Positions 7,141 to 15,703 of a DNA stretch of 64,000 bases are shown one piece after another. Numbering within the stretch: the first letter of the stretch is position 1; every line of letters begins with the position of its first letter. Position numbers and translations under genes: made by a program. The stretch spans positions 549,995 to 613,994 of the forward strand of contig JBAZTH010000001.1 of assembly GCA_041661965.1 (NCBI GenBank), written 5' to 3'. Source of the stretch: Candidatus Margulisiibacteriota bacterium (GTDB lineage: Bacteria > Margulisbacteria > WOR-1 > O2-12-FULL-45-9 > XYB2-FULL-48-7). Below the pieces are notes generated by a model. The model ran no database searches. It saw nothing but the letters and a program-made list of their open reading frames with translations, and was not told the DNA's origin.

Positions 7141-9957
7141 ATGGGATTAGACAAAATAATCATCAAAGGGGCCCGGGAACATAACCTCAAGAACGTTAAT
7201 CTTGAGCTCCCCCGGTACAAACTGATCGTTTTCACCGGCCTGTCCGGTTCCGGCAAATCATCCCTTGCTTTCGATACCCTTTATGCCGAAGGACAGCGGC
7301 GCTATGTCGAATCACTTTCCGCTTACGCCCGCCAATTCCTGGAGCAGATGGCCAAGCCCGATGTCGATTCAATTGATGGCCTCTCGCCGGTCATTTCGAT
7401 CGATCAGAAGGCCCCTCCCCGCAATCCACGCTCGACCGTCGGGACAGTTACCGAAATCTATGATTACTTCCGCTTACTTTACGCTAACATTGGGGTCCCT
7501 CATTGTCCAAAATGCAATAAAAAAATCGAGCGGCAGACCGCCCAACAGATCGTCGACCAGATGCTGGAGATGCCGGACGGAGAAAAAATCATGGTCCTGG
7601 CCCCGGTCATTCGCGGCCGCAAAGGGGAGTACAAGAGCCTCTTCGCCGATATCCAGAAAGACGGCTTCATCCGGGTTCGGGTTGATGGCAAGGTTCTCGA
7701 ACTCCCCGACATCCCCGACCTGGATAAAAAGCTTAAGCACGATATCGCTATTGTCATCGACCGGATTGTCGTTAACGCCGGGAACCGGAAGCGGCTCAAC
7801 GAGTCGGTCGAAAACGCTTTGCGTTACGGGAACGGGATCGTCGAGATCCTGGCCGAAAGAGCGGGAGCTAAACCAAAGGTTTTCAGCGAAAAGTTTGCCT
7901 GCGCCGAGTGCGGCATCTCGCTCGACGAGATCACCCCGCGGATCTTTTCTTTCAACAGCCCGTACGGGGCTTGTCCCGAGTGTAAGGGGTTGGGGGACAA
8001 GCTTGAGTTCGATCCCGACCTGGTCATCCCGAACCGGAATTTGACCCTGGCCGAAGGGGCGATTGTTCCCTGGGGAGAAGCGGCGTCATATTACCTGCAA
8101 AAACTGGAAGCGGTCGGCGAGGCTTATGGTTTTGATCTCAACACGCCGGTTAAAAAACTGACCAAAGAGCAAATGAACATCATTCTCTACGGCAGCAAAA
8201 AGCCGATCAAGTTCAAATACGTCATGGACCGGGGATATTGGGAGAACGAAGGGACCTTTGAAGGGGTGATCAGCAATCTCCGCCGCCGCTACCTCGAAAC
8301 CAAATCGGAGAATGTCCGTTTCTTTCTTTACCGCTACATGAGCTCGATCCCGTGTTCGGTCTGCGGCGGGAAACGGCTCAAACCGGAGTCGCTCTCGGTC
8401 CTGGTCGGCGGCAAATCGATCGCCGAACTGGCGGCGATGCCGATCAACGTCATCCAAAAGTTTATCGAAGATCTCCGCTTCAGCGAGCGGGAGCAGACGA
8501 TCTCCAAACAGATCATTAAAGAGATCAAGGCCCGGCTAAGCTTTTTGCTGAACGTCGGCTTGGCCTATCTTTCGCTCGACCGCCAATCATCGACCCTCTC
8601 CGGCGGCGAAGCCCAGCGGACCCGGCTGGCGACCCAGGTCGGCTCCGGCCTGGTCGGCGTCCTCTACATCTTGGACGAACCGTCGATCGGTCTCCACCAG
8701 CGGGACAATAAGCGGCTGATCGAGACTTTGGTCCGCTTGCGCGATCTGGGGAACACCGTCGTCGTCGTCGAGCATGACGAAGAGACGATGCGTTCGGCCG
8801 ACTTCCTGGTTGATATTGGGCCGGGGGCGGGGGTCCATGGCGGCAAGATTGTGGCGAGCGGAACGGTTGAAGATATTATTAAAGAAAAGAATTCGATCAC
8901 CGGCAAATATCTTTCCGGTGAAATGAAGATCGAGGTCCCGAGCGAGCGGCATAAAGGGAACGGTCACCACCTGGAGATCATCGGAGCGGAGCACCATAAC
9001 CTCAAGAAGATCGACGTTGCTTTTCCGCTCGGAGTTTTTACCTGCGTGACCGGGGTTTCCGGTTCGGGGAAGAGCTCGCTGATCAATGATATCCTCTACA
9101 AAGCGCTGGCTAATAAGTTTTACCGGGCGGTTGATAAAGCGGGGCGCTACGATGAGATCAAAGGGCTGGAGCATATCGACAAAGTCGTGATCATCGACCA
9201 GATGCCGATTGGCAAGACCCCCCGCTCCAACCCGGCGACCTATACCGGGGTCTTTGACCATATCCGGAACCTATTTACCATGACGCAGGAAGCGCGGGTG
9301 CGCGGCTACAAGTCGGGGCGTTTTTCTTTCAACGTCCGCGGCGGTCGCTGTGAGGCCTGTGCCGGCGACGGGCTGGTCAAGATCGAAATGCACTTTCTCC
9401 CCGACGTTTACGTTCCGTGCGACGTTTGTAAAGGGAAGCGTTACAACCGGGAGACGCTCGAGGTCCATTACAAAGGAAAGAACATTTACGATGTCCTCAA
9501 CATGACGGTCGAAGAAGCGCTCGTTCTCTTTGAGAATATTCCGCAGATCGAGCGGAAGCTTCGGACCCTCTCGGACGTCGGGTTGAGCTACATCAAGCTT
9601 GGCCAGGCGGCGACGACCCTTTCGGGCGGCGAAGCCCAACGGATCAAACTGGCAACGGAACTGGCGACCCGTTCGACCGGTCGGACCCTTTACCTGCTCG
9701 ACGAGCCGACGACCGGTCTCCATTTTGACGACACCAAGAAACTCCTCGAAGTCCTCCACCGCCTGGTGGCGGCCGGAAACTCGATGATCGTCATCGAACA
9801 CAACCTCGACGTTATCAAAACCGCCGACCACATTATCGACCTCGGGCCGGAAGGTGGCGAAGAGGGGGGCGAGATCATTGCCGAAGGGACCCCGGAGGCG
9901 GTCGCCAAAGTCAGTCGCAGTTATACTGGCCGCTACCTGAAGAAACTACTTAAGTAA
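7141..9957 (+). CDS. uvrA: Excinuclease ABC subunit A
   Basis: 938 residues, normal UvrA length. It recognises DNA damage and loads UvrB in nucleotide excision repair. Visible are the first Walker A (FTGLSGSGKSS, residues about 31-41), the insertion-domain zinc module (CAECGISLDE...CPECKGLG), the first signature and Walker B (LSGGEAQRTRLA, YILDEPSIGLH), the second Walker A (GVSGSGKSSLI), the C-terminal zinc finger (CEACAGDG...CDVCKGKRYN) and the second signature (LSGGEAQRIKLATEL). No strong Shine-Dalgarno; a TAAAAT at 7122-7127 suggests a very short leader. The epimerase gene follows after 10 bases. Confidence 0.98.
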   Translation: MGLDKIIIKGAREHNLKNVNLELPRYKLIVFTGLSGSGKSSLAFDTLYAEGQRRYVESLSAYARQFLEQMAKPDVDSIDGLSPVISIDQKAPPRNPRSTVGTVTEIYDYFRLLYANIGVPHCPKCNKKIERQTAQQIVDQMLEMPDGEKIMVLAPVIRGRKGEYKSLFADIQKDGFIRVRVDGKVLELPDIPDLDKKLKHDIAIVIDRIVVNAGNRKRLNESVENALRYGNGIVEILAERAGAKPKVFSEKFACAECGISLDEITPRIFSFNSPYGACPECKGLGDKLEFDPDLVIPNRNLTLAEGAIVPWGEAASYYLQKLEAVGEAYGFDLNTPVKKLTKEQMNIILYGSKKPIKFKYVMDRGYWENEGTFEGVISNLRRRYLETKSENVRFFLYRYMSSIPCSVCGGKRLKPESLSVLVGGKSIAELAAMPINVIQKFIEDLRFSEREQTISKQIIKEIKARLSFLLNVGLAYLSLDRQSSTLSGGEAQRTRLATQVGSGLVGVLYILDEPSIGLHQRDNKRLIETLVRLRDLGNTVVVVEHDEETMRSADFLVDIGPGAGVHGGKIVASGTVEDIIKEKNSITGKYLSGEMKIEVPSERHKGNGHHLEIIGAEHHNLKKIDVAFPLGVFTCVTGVSGSGKSSLINDILYKALANKFYRAVDKAGRYDEIKGLEHIDKVVIIDQMPIGKTPRSNPATYTGVFDHIRNLFTMTQEARVRGYKSGRFSFNVRGGRCEACAGDGLVKIEMHFLPDVYVPCDVCKGKRYNRETLEVHYKGKNIYDVLNMTVEEALVLFENIPQIERKLRTLSDVGLSYIKLGQAATTLSGGEAQRIKLATELATRSTGRTLYLLDEPTTGLHFDDTKKLLEVLHRLVAAGNSMIVIEHNLDVIKTADHIIDLGPEGGEEGGEIIAEGTPEAVAKVSRSYTGRYLKKLLK

Positions 9958-9967
9958 GGAGAAAGCC

Positions 9968-11005
9968 ATGAGAGTTTTAGTGACGGGCGGAGCCGGATTT
10001 TTAGGGATCAACCTCATCCGCTATCTGTTCAAGCAGGGGATCACCAATATTGTCTCGCTTGACGTCGCCGAGTTCGATTATCCGGAAAAGAATAAAGTTA
10101 AGATCATCAAAGGGGATATCCGCGACTTAACTAAGGTTGCCGAGGCGCTGGCCGGCGTGACCCACGTTATCCACACTGCCGCCGCTCTGCCGCTTTATAA
10201 AAAAGAAGATATCTTTTCGACCGACATCGACGGGACCCGTAACCTTCTGGCGGCGGCCGAAAAAAATAAAGTTGACCGGTTCGTCCATATCTCCTCGACC
10301 GCCGTTTACGGTATTCCCGACCATCATCCGCTTTACGAGACCGATAAGCTCGACGGGGTCGGGCCTTACGGCATTGCCAAGATCAAAGCGGAAGAAGTTT
10401 GTCTGGAATATCGGAAAAAAGGGATGCTTGTTCCGATCATCCGGCCGAAATCGTTCATCGGGCCGGAAAGGCTTGGGGTTTTCGCCTTGTTTTACGATTG
10501 GGCCAAGGACGGCAAGAATTTTCCGATGATCGGGAGCGGCAATAACCGCTACCAATTGCTTGACGTTGAAGACCTTTGCCAGGCGATTTATCTCTGCCTG
10601 ACCCTTGAGGCTGGAAAAGTCAACGACACTTTCAACGTCGGGGCTAAAGAGTTCACGACGATGAAGGAAGACTATCAGGCGGTCTTGGACTACGCCCGGT
10701 TCGGCAAACGGATCGTCGGTTTCCCGGCCTGGCCGATGATCTGGGCGCTGCGAATACTCGAATTTTTCCACTTGTCGCCGCTCTATAAGTGGGTCTACGA
10801 AACTGCCTCCAAAGATTCGTTCGTGTCGATTGAAAAGGCCGAGAAGGTCCTTGGCTATAAACCGATCTATTCGAACAAGAAGGCTTTGGTCCGTAATTAC
10901 CAGTGGTACCTGGCGAACCTCAAGACGATCGAACAGGCGAGCGGCATTTCTCACCGGGTTCCCTGGAAGCAAGGGATATTAAAGTTCTTTAAGATCTTTT
11001 TCTGA
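9968..11005 (+). CDS. NAD-dependent epimerase/dehydratase (extended SDR)
   Basis: 345 residues. N-terminal Rossmann motif TGGAGFLG, then HTAAALP, SSTAVYG and the catalytic YGIAK tyrosine/lysine pair, as in extended short-chain dehydrogenases acting on nucleotide sugars or sterol-like substrates. The substrate cannot be assigned. AAGGAG precedes the ATG. It sits 10 bases after uvrA, probably in the same transcript, although the two functions are unrelated. Confidence 0.85.
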   Translation: MRVLVTGGAGFLGINLIRYLFKQGITNIVSLDVAEFDYPEKNKVKIIKGDIRDLTKVAEALAGVTHVIHTAAALPLYKKEDIFSTDIDGTRNLLAAAEKNKVDRFVHISSTAVYGIPDHHPLYETDKLDGVGPYGIAKIKAEEVCLEYRKKGMLVPIIRPKSFIGPERLGVFALFYDWAKDGKNFPMIGSGNNRYQLLDVEDLCQAIYLCLTLEAGKVNDTFNVGAKEFTTMKEDYQAVLDYARFGKRIVGFPAWPMIWALRILEFFHLSPLYKWVYETASKDSFVSIEKAEKVLGYKPIYSNKKALVRNYQWYLANLKTIEQASGISHRVPWKQGILKFFKIFF

Positions 11006-11013
11006 CCCCCTCT

Positions 11014-11056
11014 GTCCCTCGACTTCGCTCGGGACATCTCCCCCTTATTAAGGGGG
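11014..11056. repeat. Two adjacent palindromes (CTCGACT family and CCCCTTATTAAGGGG)
   Basis: GTCCC TCGACTTCGCTC GGGAC (11014-11034) is the short form of the second palindrome family that also occurs in rnpB. It is followed by a CCCCCTT...AAGGGGG hairpin. These sit 9 bases after the epimerase stop and could end its transcript. Confidence 0.6.
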
Positions 11057-11067
11057 AGACCGGTGAA

Positions 11068-11096
11068 TTTACAAAAGACCCGGCTTCTGCTATCAT
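11068..11096 (+). promoter_or_regulatory. Sigma-70 type promoter for the secreted 112-aa protein
   Basis: TTTACA (11068-11073), 17-base spacer, TATCAT (11091-11096). The start codon lies 30 bases downstream, preceded by AGGAGGG. Confidence 0.6.
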
Positions 11097-11126
11097 GCGT
11101 TAAGAAAAAATACAGGAGGGTTAACA

Positions 11127-11465
11127 ATGAAAAAAGTTGCCATTCTTCTCGTTTTGCTTTTGTTGTCAGCGACGGTCTCTCTGGCCCATCCGCCGAAAAA
11201 GATCACGCTCAAATTGAACGGCCAGCGCTTGAGCGTTGATGTTTTGCACGAATCGATGAATATTGAAGATCACTTTGTTAAAACCATCGTGGTTTTGCTC
11301 GATAACGAGAAAATTATCGAACAGCACTACACTTTCCAACAGCCCGGCGGCCAGTCCGCCGTTTATGACATTCCCGACCTGTTAAAGGACCACAAGACGT
11401 TGGCGGTTACGGCATCCTGCAGTAAATTCGGGTCGAGAACGCAGACCCTGATGCTCAAGAAATAA
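11127..11465 (+). CDS. Hypothetical exported protein
   Basis: 112 residues with a clean signal peptide (MKKVAILLVLLLLSATVSLA, cleavage near residue 20), so about 92 residues mature. The mature part (KKITLKLNGQRLSVDV, DHFVKTIVVLLDNEKI) looks like a small beta-rich periplasmic protein, somewhat reminiscent of desulfoferrodoxin-like or SoxZ-like folds, but metal ligands are not all evident, so I do not assign a function. Strong AGGAGGG site upstream. The SH3 protein gene follows 6 bases after. Confidence 0.65.
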   Translation: MKKVAILLVLLLLSATVSLAHPPKKITLKLNGQRLSVDVLHESMNIEDHFVKTIVVLLDNEKIIEQHYTFQQPGGQSAVYDIPDLLKDHKTLAVTASCSKFGSRTQTLMLKK

Positions 11466-11471
11466 CGGCGG

Positions 11472-11906
11472 ATGAAACGCAGCCTGTTCTTTCTTTTGGT
11501 TTTCGTTTGGGCGGCTGCCGCCTACGCGCTTCCCAGTACGGTCGAAGACGGGGTCCAGCTCCGGAGCGGCCCCAGCTTTGCCGACGACGTCAAGCTCGAC
11601 CTCCCCAAAGATTATCCGCTGAAGATCATTGAACGGAACGCCGGCTGGTGCTTGGTCAGCGACTGGCTCAATTGCCGGGGGTGGGTCGAAGAAAAACTGA
11701 TCACCGGCGAATCGACGGGAGTTGTTCGGAAATCAAACATCAGCCTGCGGAGCGGTCCCGGGACCAGGTTTTCCAAATTATCCAAGCTTTACCAGGGGAT
11801 GACGGTGAAGATCCTGGGGAATAAAGGGGTTTGGCGCAAAGTCCTGGTGCTTGACGGCCCGACAATGATCGAAGGGTGGCTCCACAGCCGCTATCTTTGG
11901 GGATAA
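11472..11906 (+). CDS. Exported protein with two bacterial SH3 domains
   Basis: 144 residues: signal peptide (residues 1-19, ending AYA), then two tandem SH3-type repeats. Each carries the VQLRSGPSF or ISLRSGPGTRF core and a GW(V/L) turn (residues about 26-75 and 82-142). Such SH3b modules bind peptidoglycan or envelope proteins in the periplasm. No catalytic domain is attached, so it is probably a binding or scaffold protein. Likely co-transcribed with the preceding exported protein. Confidence 0.85.
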   Translation: MKRSLFFLLVFVWAAAAYALPSTVEDGVQLRSGPSFADDVKLDLPKDYPLKIIERNAGWCLVSDWLNCRGWVEEKLITGESTGVVRKSNISLRSGPGTRFSKLSKLYQGMTVKILGNKGVWRKVLVLDGPTMIEGWLHSRYLWG

Positions 11907-11910
11907 GGCC

Positions 11911-11939
11911 TTCAAACCGTCCGCGTTCTGGTTTATAAT
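11911..11939 (+). promoter_or_regulatory. Sigma-70 type promoter for the DUF1622 operon
   Basis: TTCAAA (11911-11916), 17-base spacer, TATAAT (11934-11939), placed 33 bases before the DUF1622 start. Confidence 0.6.
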
Positions 11940-11971
11940 GACGCCAACGATCACCACAAGGAGTGATAACG

Positions 11972-12301
11972 ATGGCAAAAATGTTCGTCCTGGTAAATTA
12001 TCTCGTTTACGGGGTCAGCTTGCTCGGCATGCTGGTCATTCTCTGGGGCTTGCTGATGGTCCTCAAGGATTTCCTGCTCAATCTTTTTTCCGACGATCCG
12101 AACTCCAAGCGGCTGATGCGCCAAAAGCTCGGGGCCTACCTCGTCCTTGGTCTGGAATTTTTCATCGCCGCCGATATTATCCGGACAATTACCCGGCCCG
12201 ACTGGAACGAGATTGGGATGCTGGCGGCGATCATTGCTCTGCGGACCGTCTTGAGCTATTTCTTGGGCCTGGAGCTCAAAGAAAAAGTTAAGGGGAAGTA
12301 A
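11972..12301 (+). CDS. DUF1622 family membrane protein
   Basis: 109 residues. The ATG at 11972 is used because AAGGAG lies 8 bases upstream. Three hydrophobic segments; the central LMRQKLGAYLVLGLEFFIAADII..T and the LRTVLSYFLGLEL ending match DUF1622, a small membrane family of unknown role. It is the first of a tight run with TMEM175-like and three unknown genes (11972-14365). Confidence 0.85.
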   Translation: MAKMFVLVNYLVYGVSLLGMLVILWGLLMVLKDFLLNLFSDDPNSKRLMRQKLGAYLVLGLEFFIAADIIRTITRPDWNEIGMLAAIIALRTVLSYFLGLELKEKVKGK

Positions 12302-12904
12302 ATGGCTGGTCTGACGACGAACCGGATCGAAGGCTTAACCGACGGGATCTTTGCTTTCTCCATGACCTTGCTGGTCATGACCCTCAACCTGCCGGATACG
12401 GCGGCGCGCTCTTTTTCCCTCCAGCAGCTGCTGATCGGTCAGAGCGACAAGTTCTTTAATTACGGCTTAAGCTTTGTCCTGATCGCGGTCGTCTGGCTCA
12501 TCCATCACCAGCAATTTCACGTTATCCGGCGGACCGACCCCGGCCATCTTTGGATCAACATCTTTCTTTTGATGTTCGTCGCGCTGATCCCGTTCTCCAC
12601 GACCCTGGTCGGTGATTATCCGGGCTCGGCGGCGGCGGAGCTTTTTTTCGACGGCAACCTGTTTGCGGTTGGGAGCTTATTGTTCCTGAACTGGGAATAC
12701 GCGACCAGAGGGCATCGCTTGGTTGAAAACAATTTCCCGGAAGAGCGGATCCGGAGTGGGTGGCGGCGGACGCTGGTCATGCCGCTGGCCGCTATTCTGG
12801 CGATGGGGATCGCGACCTTCGATCCGTCCTATTCGTCTTATGCTTATTTGACGATCCCTTTCGTTCTGGCCTTGCCATATTTTAGGAATAAGGCGGAGCA
12901 ATGA
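12302..12904 (+). CDS. TMEM175/DUF1211 family potassium channel-like protein
   Basis: 200 residues, six hydrophobic segments. The N-terminal RIEGLTDGIFAFSMTLLVM corresponds to the pore-lining helix with the conserved R..x..D..FA motif of bacterial TMEM175 potassium channels (single six-helix repeat, tetrameric). The ATG directly follows the DUF1622 stop and the gene overlaps the next by four bases, so all are one transcript. Expected role is potassium leak, inferred from the family. Confidence 0.85.
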   Translation: MAGLTTNRIEGLTDGIFAFSMTLLVMTLNLPDTAARSFSLQQLLIGQSDKFFNYGLSFVLIAVVWLIHHQQFHVIRRTDPGHLWINIFLLMFVALIPFSTTLVGDYPGSAAAELFFDGNLFAVGSLLFLNWEYATRGHRLVENNFPEERIRSGWRRTLVMPLAAILAMGIATFDPSYSSYAYLTIPFVLALPYFRNKAEQ

Positions 12905-13542
12905 AAAAATATTTAGGCTTGACCGTCATTCTCTTGGCGGCGCTGGCTGGCTGGTTTTTTTACTCCCAAGCGCCAAAAGGGGAGGTCGACATGCTTAAAT
13001 ACCGGGTCGTTTTTGAACAGCGGGCTTTTGTTAATACGACCGACGAGAGCCTCAACCTGGTCGCTTACCAGGCGAGCGACGAAAAGGTCCGGCCGTACTC
13101 TTTCCTGGCGGTCTACCGGGTCGTGCCGGACGGCGAGAAGCTGGTCTATCGCTACGCGCCGGTCGTTCCCGACAAAGTTGGTTATCCTCGGCCGCTGGTC
13201 CTGGAAGAGGTCCAGCTTGCCCAACAAAAACTGCGCAACCTGATGATCGTTACCAGCTGGGGGGAGACCGGGGCCGATTACTGGGGGACCCATCCGATAG
13301 TTATCAATTATCTTTTTGGCTTATTTCGGGCGACCGATACCTACGCCGCTTCGCTGACCACGAAAACTGCCGACTTTGAGGTCGCCAATTACTTCGATCC
13401 AACCGAACGGGTGAAGACTTTCCTGACCCAGGGGATCAACGTTAATCGGAAAAAAGAATTAGAGCTGAAGTTTATTGACGATGATAAACCAAAAGCGGCC
13501 AAACACAAGATGGTGACGCTGAAGATTAAAATATTGAAATGA
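12901..13542 (+). CDS. Hypothetical protein with N-terminal membrane anchor
   Basis: 213 residues. One hydrophobic segment (residues 5-23) acts as an anchor or uncleaved signal; the rest (YRVVFEQRAFVNTTDE, LVYRYAPVVPDKVGYP, WGTHPIVINYLFGLF) is probably periplasmic. No family recognised. It overlaps the TMEM175 gene by four bases (ATGA) and the next gene by four, so it belongs to the same operon. Confidence 0.7.
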   Translation: MKKYLGLTVILLAALAGWFFYSQAPKGEVDMLKYRVVFEQRAFVNTTDESLNLVAYQASDEKVRPYSFLAVYRVVPDGEKLVYRYAPVVPDKVGYPRPLVLEEVQLAQQKLRNLMIVTSWGETGADYWGTHPIVINYLFGLFRATDTYAASLTTKTADFEVANYFDPTERVKTFLTQGINVNRKKELELKFIDDDKPKAAKHKMVTLKIKILK

Positions 13543-14060
13543 AGATCATTCAACGTTTAATAACGCACTATCAGATCAGGCAATTGACCCCGGTTGCTCC
13601 GGGGGAAGCCCAGCGGCTCCGGATTGCCCTTTTGCCGGACGAATTAGTCTGTTTCCGGGTGGAGCGGGGAGCGGTCAACAAGATTGGTTCCGGCGGTGCT
13701 TCGACCTGGATCTTCTTTGACCGGCAGACTCTGCGCAAATCCGGGCGGCGCGACTTCCGCGCCGCCGTTCGCGAAGAGCTTCACTGGCTGGAGAAAATTT
13801 ACGGCGAGCGGCTGGTCTATGCCACGCTGGGCGATTTGCGGCGGGTGGCCAGAATGAGCGGTGGCTTACCGGAGATTGAGTTCTTTGCCGACGAGCATTA
13901 CAAAGGGCACGAGCGGGCCCTAGTTGTTGACCACCAGGAAGTGACCGACCCGGCCACTCATTTGATCGCCGGCTTTTTGCCGCTCGCCGGCCGCTATGTT
14001 GAACTCGAAAACCTTCCGTACCAGGTCAAGATGAAAAGCGGGGTGTTAGTTAAGCGATGA
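13539..14060 (+). CDS. Hypothetical protein, cytoplasmic
   Basis: 173 residues, basic, no signal or membrane segment. Segments such as RIALLPDELVCFRVERGAV and WIFFDRQTLRKSG give no family I recognise. Overlaps its neighbours at both ends by four bases (ATGA), so it is translated together with the membrane proteins around it. Confidence 0.65.
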   Translation: MKIIQRLITHYQIRQLTPVAPGEAQRLRIALLPDELVCFRVERGAVNKIGSGGASTWIFFDRQTLRKSGRRDFRAAVREELHWLEKIYGERLVYATLGDLRRVARMSGGLPEIEFFADEHYKGHERALVVDHQEVTDPATHLIAGFLPLAGRYVELENLPYQVKMKSGVLVKR

Positions 14061-14365
14061 ATAAAATAACAAAGGGCCTTTTATTTGGCGTGATTGCTGG
14101 GTGCGTGGATGTTTTGCCGATGGTGGCGCAGGGGCTGAGCTGGGATGCCGATCTTTCCGCTTTTTCGCTTTGGGTGGTTGCCGGTTTACTGATCTCGACC
14201 TCGGAACTACGCTTGAATTCGATCCTCAAAGGGCTACTGATCTCGTATCTCCTGGCCCTCCCGGTCTATATAATAGTAGGGGCGAAAGAGCCTTTTTCCC
14301 TCATTCCGATGACCATTATGACCGCTATTTTGGGTGGAATATTGGGGAAAGTCCTCGAAAAGTAG
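14057..14365 (+). CDS. Small integral membrane protein
   Basis: 102 residues with hydrophobic stretches near 7-22, 33-46, 57-73 and 80-98 and little else. Last gene of the DUF1622/TMEM175 run. No family recognised. Confidence 0.6.
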   Translation: MNKITKGLLFGVIAGCVDVLPMVAQGLSWDADLSAFSLWVVAGLLISTSELRLNSILKGLLISYLLALPVYIIVGAKEPFSLIPMTIMTAILGGILGKVLEK

Positions 14366-14490
14366 GCTTTTGCTTGTTTTACGGCTTCGCTAAAGAACTC
14401 GGGTGAGGGCTGTCCCAAATAAACCAAAAGGGCCACTTGCGCAGCCCTTCGGTTTTTAAATTCTCTTGCTTATCGCTTACAGCTTATAGC

Positions 14491-15054
14491 TTAGTGCTTT
14501 CCCTTTAGCTGAAACACAAACGTAATCTTCATCCCCGCCATGTCGTAATACTCTAAGCAGGTGCCGATTTGTTCGTTGGCGATCTTCTTCTCGGTCATAT
14601 ATTTCATGATCGCGGGGTAGGCTTTCATCGGGCCGATCATGTACGACAGGTTGTTCTTGATCGGAAATTCGGTGGTGATCCCCATCATCTTGGCCAGCTT
14701 CAGCACTTTATACTTCTTGGCGACTTTCTTGAACGCCTTGAGGTCTTTATCGGCTAAGACACAGCCGACCTGGCTCCGGAGCTGTGACGCTTTGACCTTG
14801 CTCGGATCGTCCAAATAGATGCCGAAGCCGTCGATCGGTTTGATGCCATCCTTGGCCAGTCGGTCAAAGACCGCCTGGACGACCGGGCCGGTGTTCGAGT
14901 AGGGGCCGGTGTAATCTTCGTAAACCAGGGTGTAGGGGCCGACCGCTTTTTCGGTCACCTTGAGGGTCGAGAAAAAGCCCATGTAATAGAGCCAACCGAC
15001 AATCGCAACCAGCAAAATAGCCACGATCCAGAGAATGATCTTAACGACTTTCAT
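14491..15054 (-). CDS. Membrane-anchored GyrI-like small-molecule-binding domain protein
   Basis: 187 residues. The ATG at 15054 is preferred: GGGAGG precedes it and the protein then starts with one TM helix (residues 4-26). The remainder (VGPYTLVYEDYTGPYSN, FDRLAKDGIKPIDGFGIYLDDP, CLEYYDMAGMKI) is a GyrI/AraC-effector-binding fold. The architecture (single TM then GyrI-like) resembles TEX264-type proteins. Ligand unknown. Confidence 0.8.
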   Translation of the reverse strand: MKVVKIILWIVAILLVAIVGWLYYMGFFSTLKVTEKAVGPYTLVYEDYTGPYSNTGPVVQAVFDRLAKDGIKPIDGFGIYLDDPSKVKASQLRSQVGCVLADKDLKAFKKVAKKYKVLKLAKMMGITTEFPIKNNLSYMIGPMKAYPAIMKYMTEKKIANEQIGTCLEYYDMAGMKITFVFQLKGKH

Positions 15055-15159
15055 GAATAATACCTCCCGCTGAAGATGCCAGAATCTTAGCACTGTAACA
15101 GCAAAAAACAAGGGGGTCTTTGAGCTGAACTCGGAAACGAATAGAACCGGAGACGGAGC

Positions 15160-15182
15160 TTACAGCTTTAAGCTGTAAGCTT
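15160..15182. repeat. Short perfect palindrome GCTTACAGC...GCTGTAAGC
   Basis: GCTTACAGCTTTAAGCTGTAAGC (23 bases as a hairpin, quoted here only to show its symmetry: arms GCTTACAGCTT and AAGCTGTAAGC). Variants of the same words occur at 14468-14495. Intergenic between the GyrI-like and RRM genes. Confidence 0.5.
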
Positions 15183-15198
15183 GCCCCCCAAATACCCC

Positions 15199-15227
15199 TT
15201 GACATAGTCAGACCGGGGTGATACAAT
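15199..15227 (+). promoter_or_regulatory. Consensus sigma-70 promoter for the RRM gene
   Basis: TTGACA (15199-15204), 17-base spacer, TACAAT (15222-15227). Perfect -35 and one mismatch in -10. It gives a leader of about 118 bases before the ATG at 15352. Confidence 0.85.
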
Positions 15228-15233
15228 GTACGA

Positions 15234-15351
15234 GTCGAAGTTAATGATTCTAAGTTTAAAAAGTGTCTGCGTCTTTTTTCTTGAGTTGTCCACATGTTGG
15301 TCCTCTCAAAGTCATTAATCAAGCAGAAAATAAAGCAAGGAGAAATCTTAC
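15234..15351 (+). promoter_or_regulatory. Long structured 5' leader of the RRM gene, cold-shock-like
   Basis: TTAATGA (15241-15247) pairs with TCATTAA (15311-15317), enclosing most of the leader; the free AAGGAG ribosome site follows. Long folding leaders are usual for cold-shock mRNAs. A thermosensor role is inference. Confidence 0.45.
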
Positions 15352-15651
15352 ATGAAAAGCATATTCGTAGGTAATCTTCCGTGGTCTACCACTGATGCCG
15401 ATCTTTCAGCAAAATTTTCTGAATTCGGCAACGTGATCTCGGCCCGGATCGTTTCTGACAAATTCTCGGGAAAATCCCGCGGATTCGGATTCGTTGATAT
15501 GGAAAATGCCGATGCCGAAAAAGCCATTGCAGCCTTAACTGGTTACAAATGGGGCGATCGGGAAATTACCATCAATGAAGCCAAGCCGAAGTCTGAAAGT
15601 CGCGACCGTGGCGGCGAGAGACGCGGCGGCGGCGGATTCAACCGCTTCTAA
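15352..15651 (+). CDS. Glycine-rich RRM RNA-binding protein
   Basis: 99 residues. One RRM (residues 1-78) with RNP2 IFVGNLPW and RNP1 KSRGFGFVDM, then a short basic Gly/Arg-rich tail (RDRGGERRGGGGFNRF). This layout is that of the cyanobacterial Rbp and related bacterial RNA-binding proteins, often cold-induced, that act as RNA chaperones. Strong promoter, long leader and a strong terminator suggest an abundant single-gene transcript. Confidence 0.93.
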   Translation: MKSIFVGNLPWSTTDADLSAKFSEFGNVISARIVSDKFSGKSRGFGFVDMENADAEKAIAALTGYKWGDREITINEAKPKSESRDRGGERRGGGGFNRF

Positions 15652-15670
15652 GCGAAGTAGTTAGAATTCA

Positions 15671-15703
15671 AAGGCTCCTGGGAAACCAGGGGCCTTTTTT
15701 TTT
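15671..15703 (+). terminator. Strong intrinsic terminator after the RRM gene
   Basis: AAGGCTCCTGG, loop GAAA, CCAGGGGCCTT, then nine T. The T-run reaches the stop codon of the convergent Cache gene. Confidence 0.9.
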
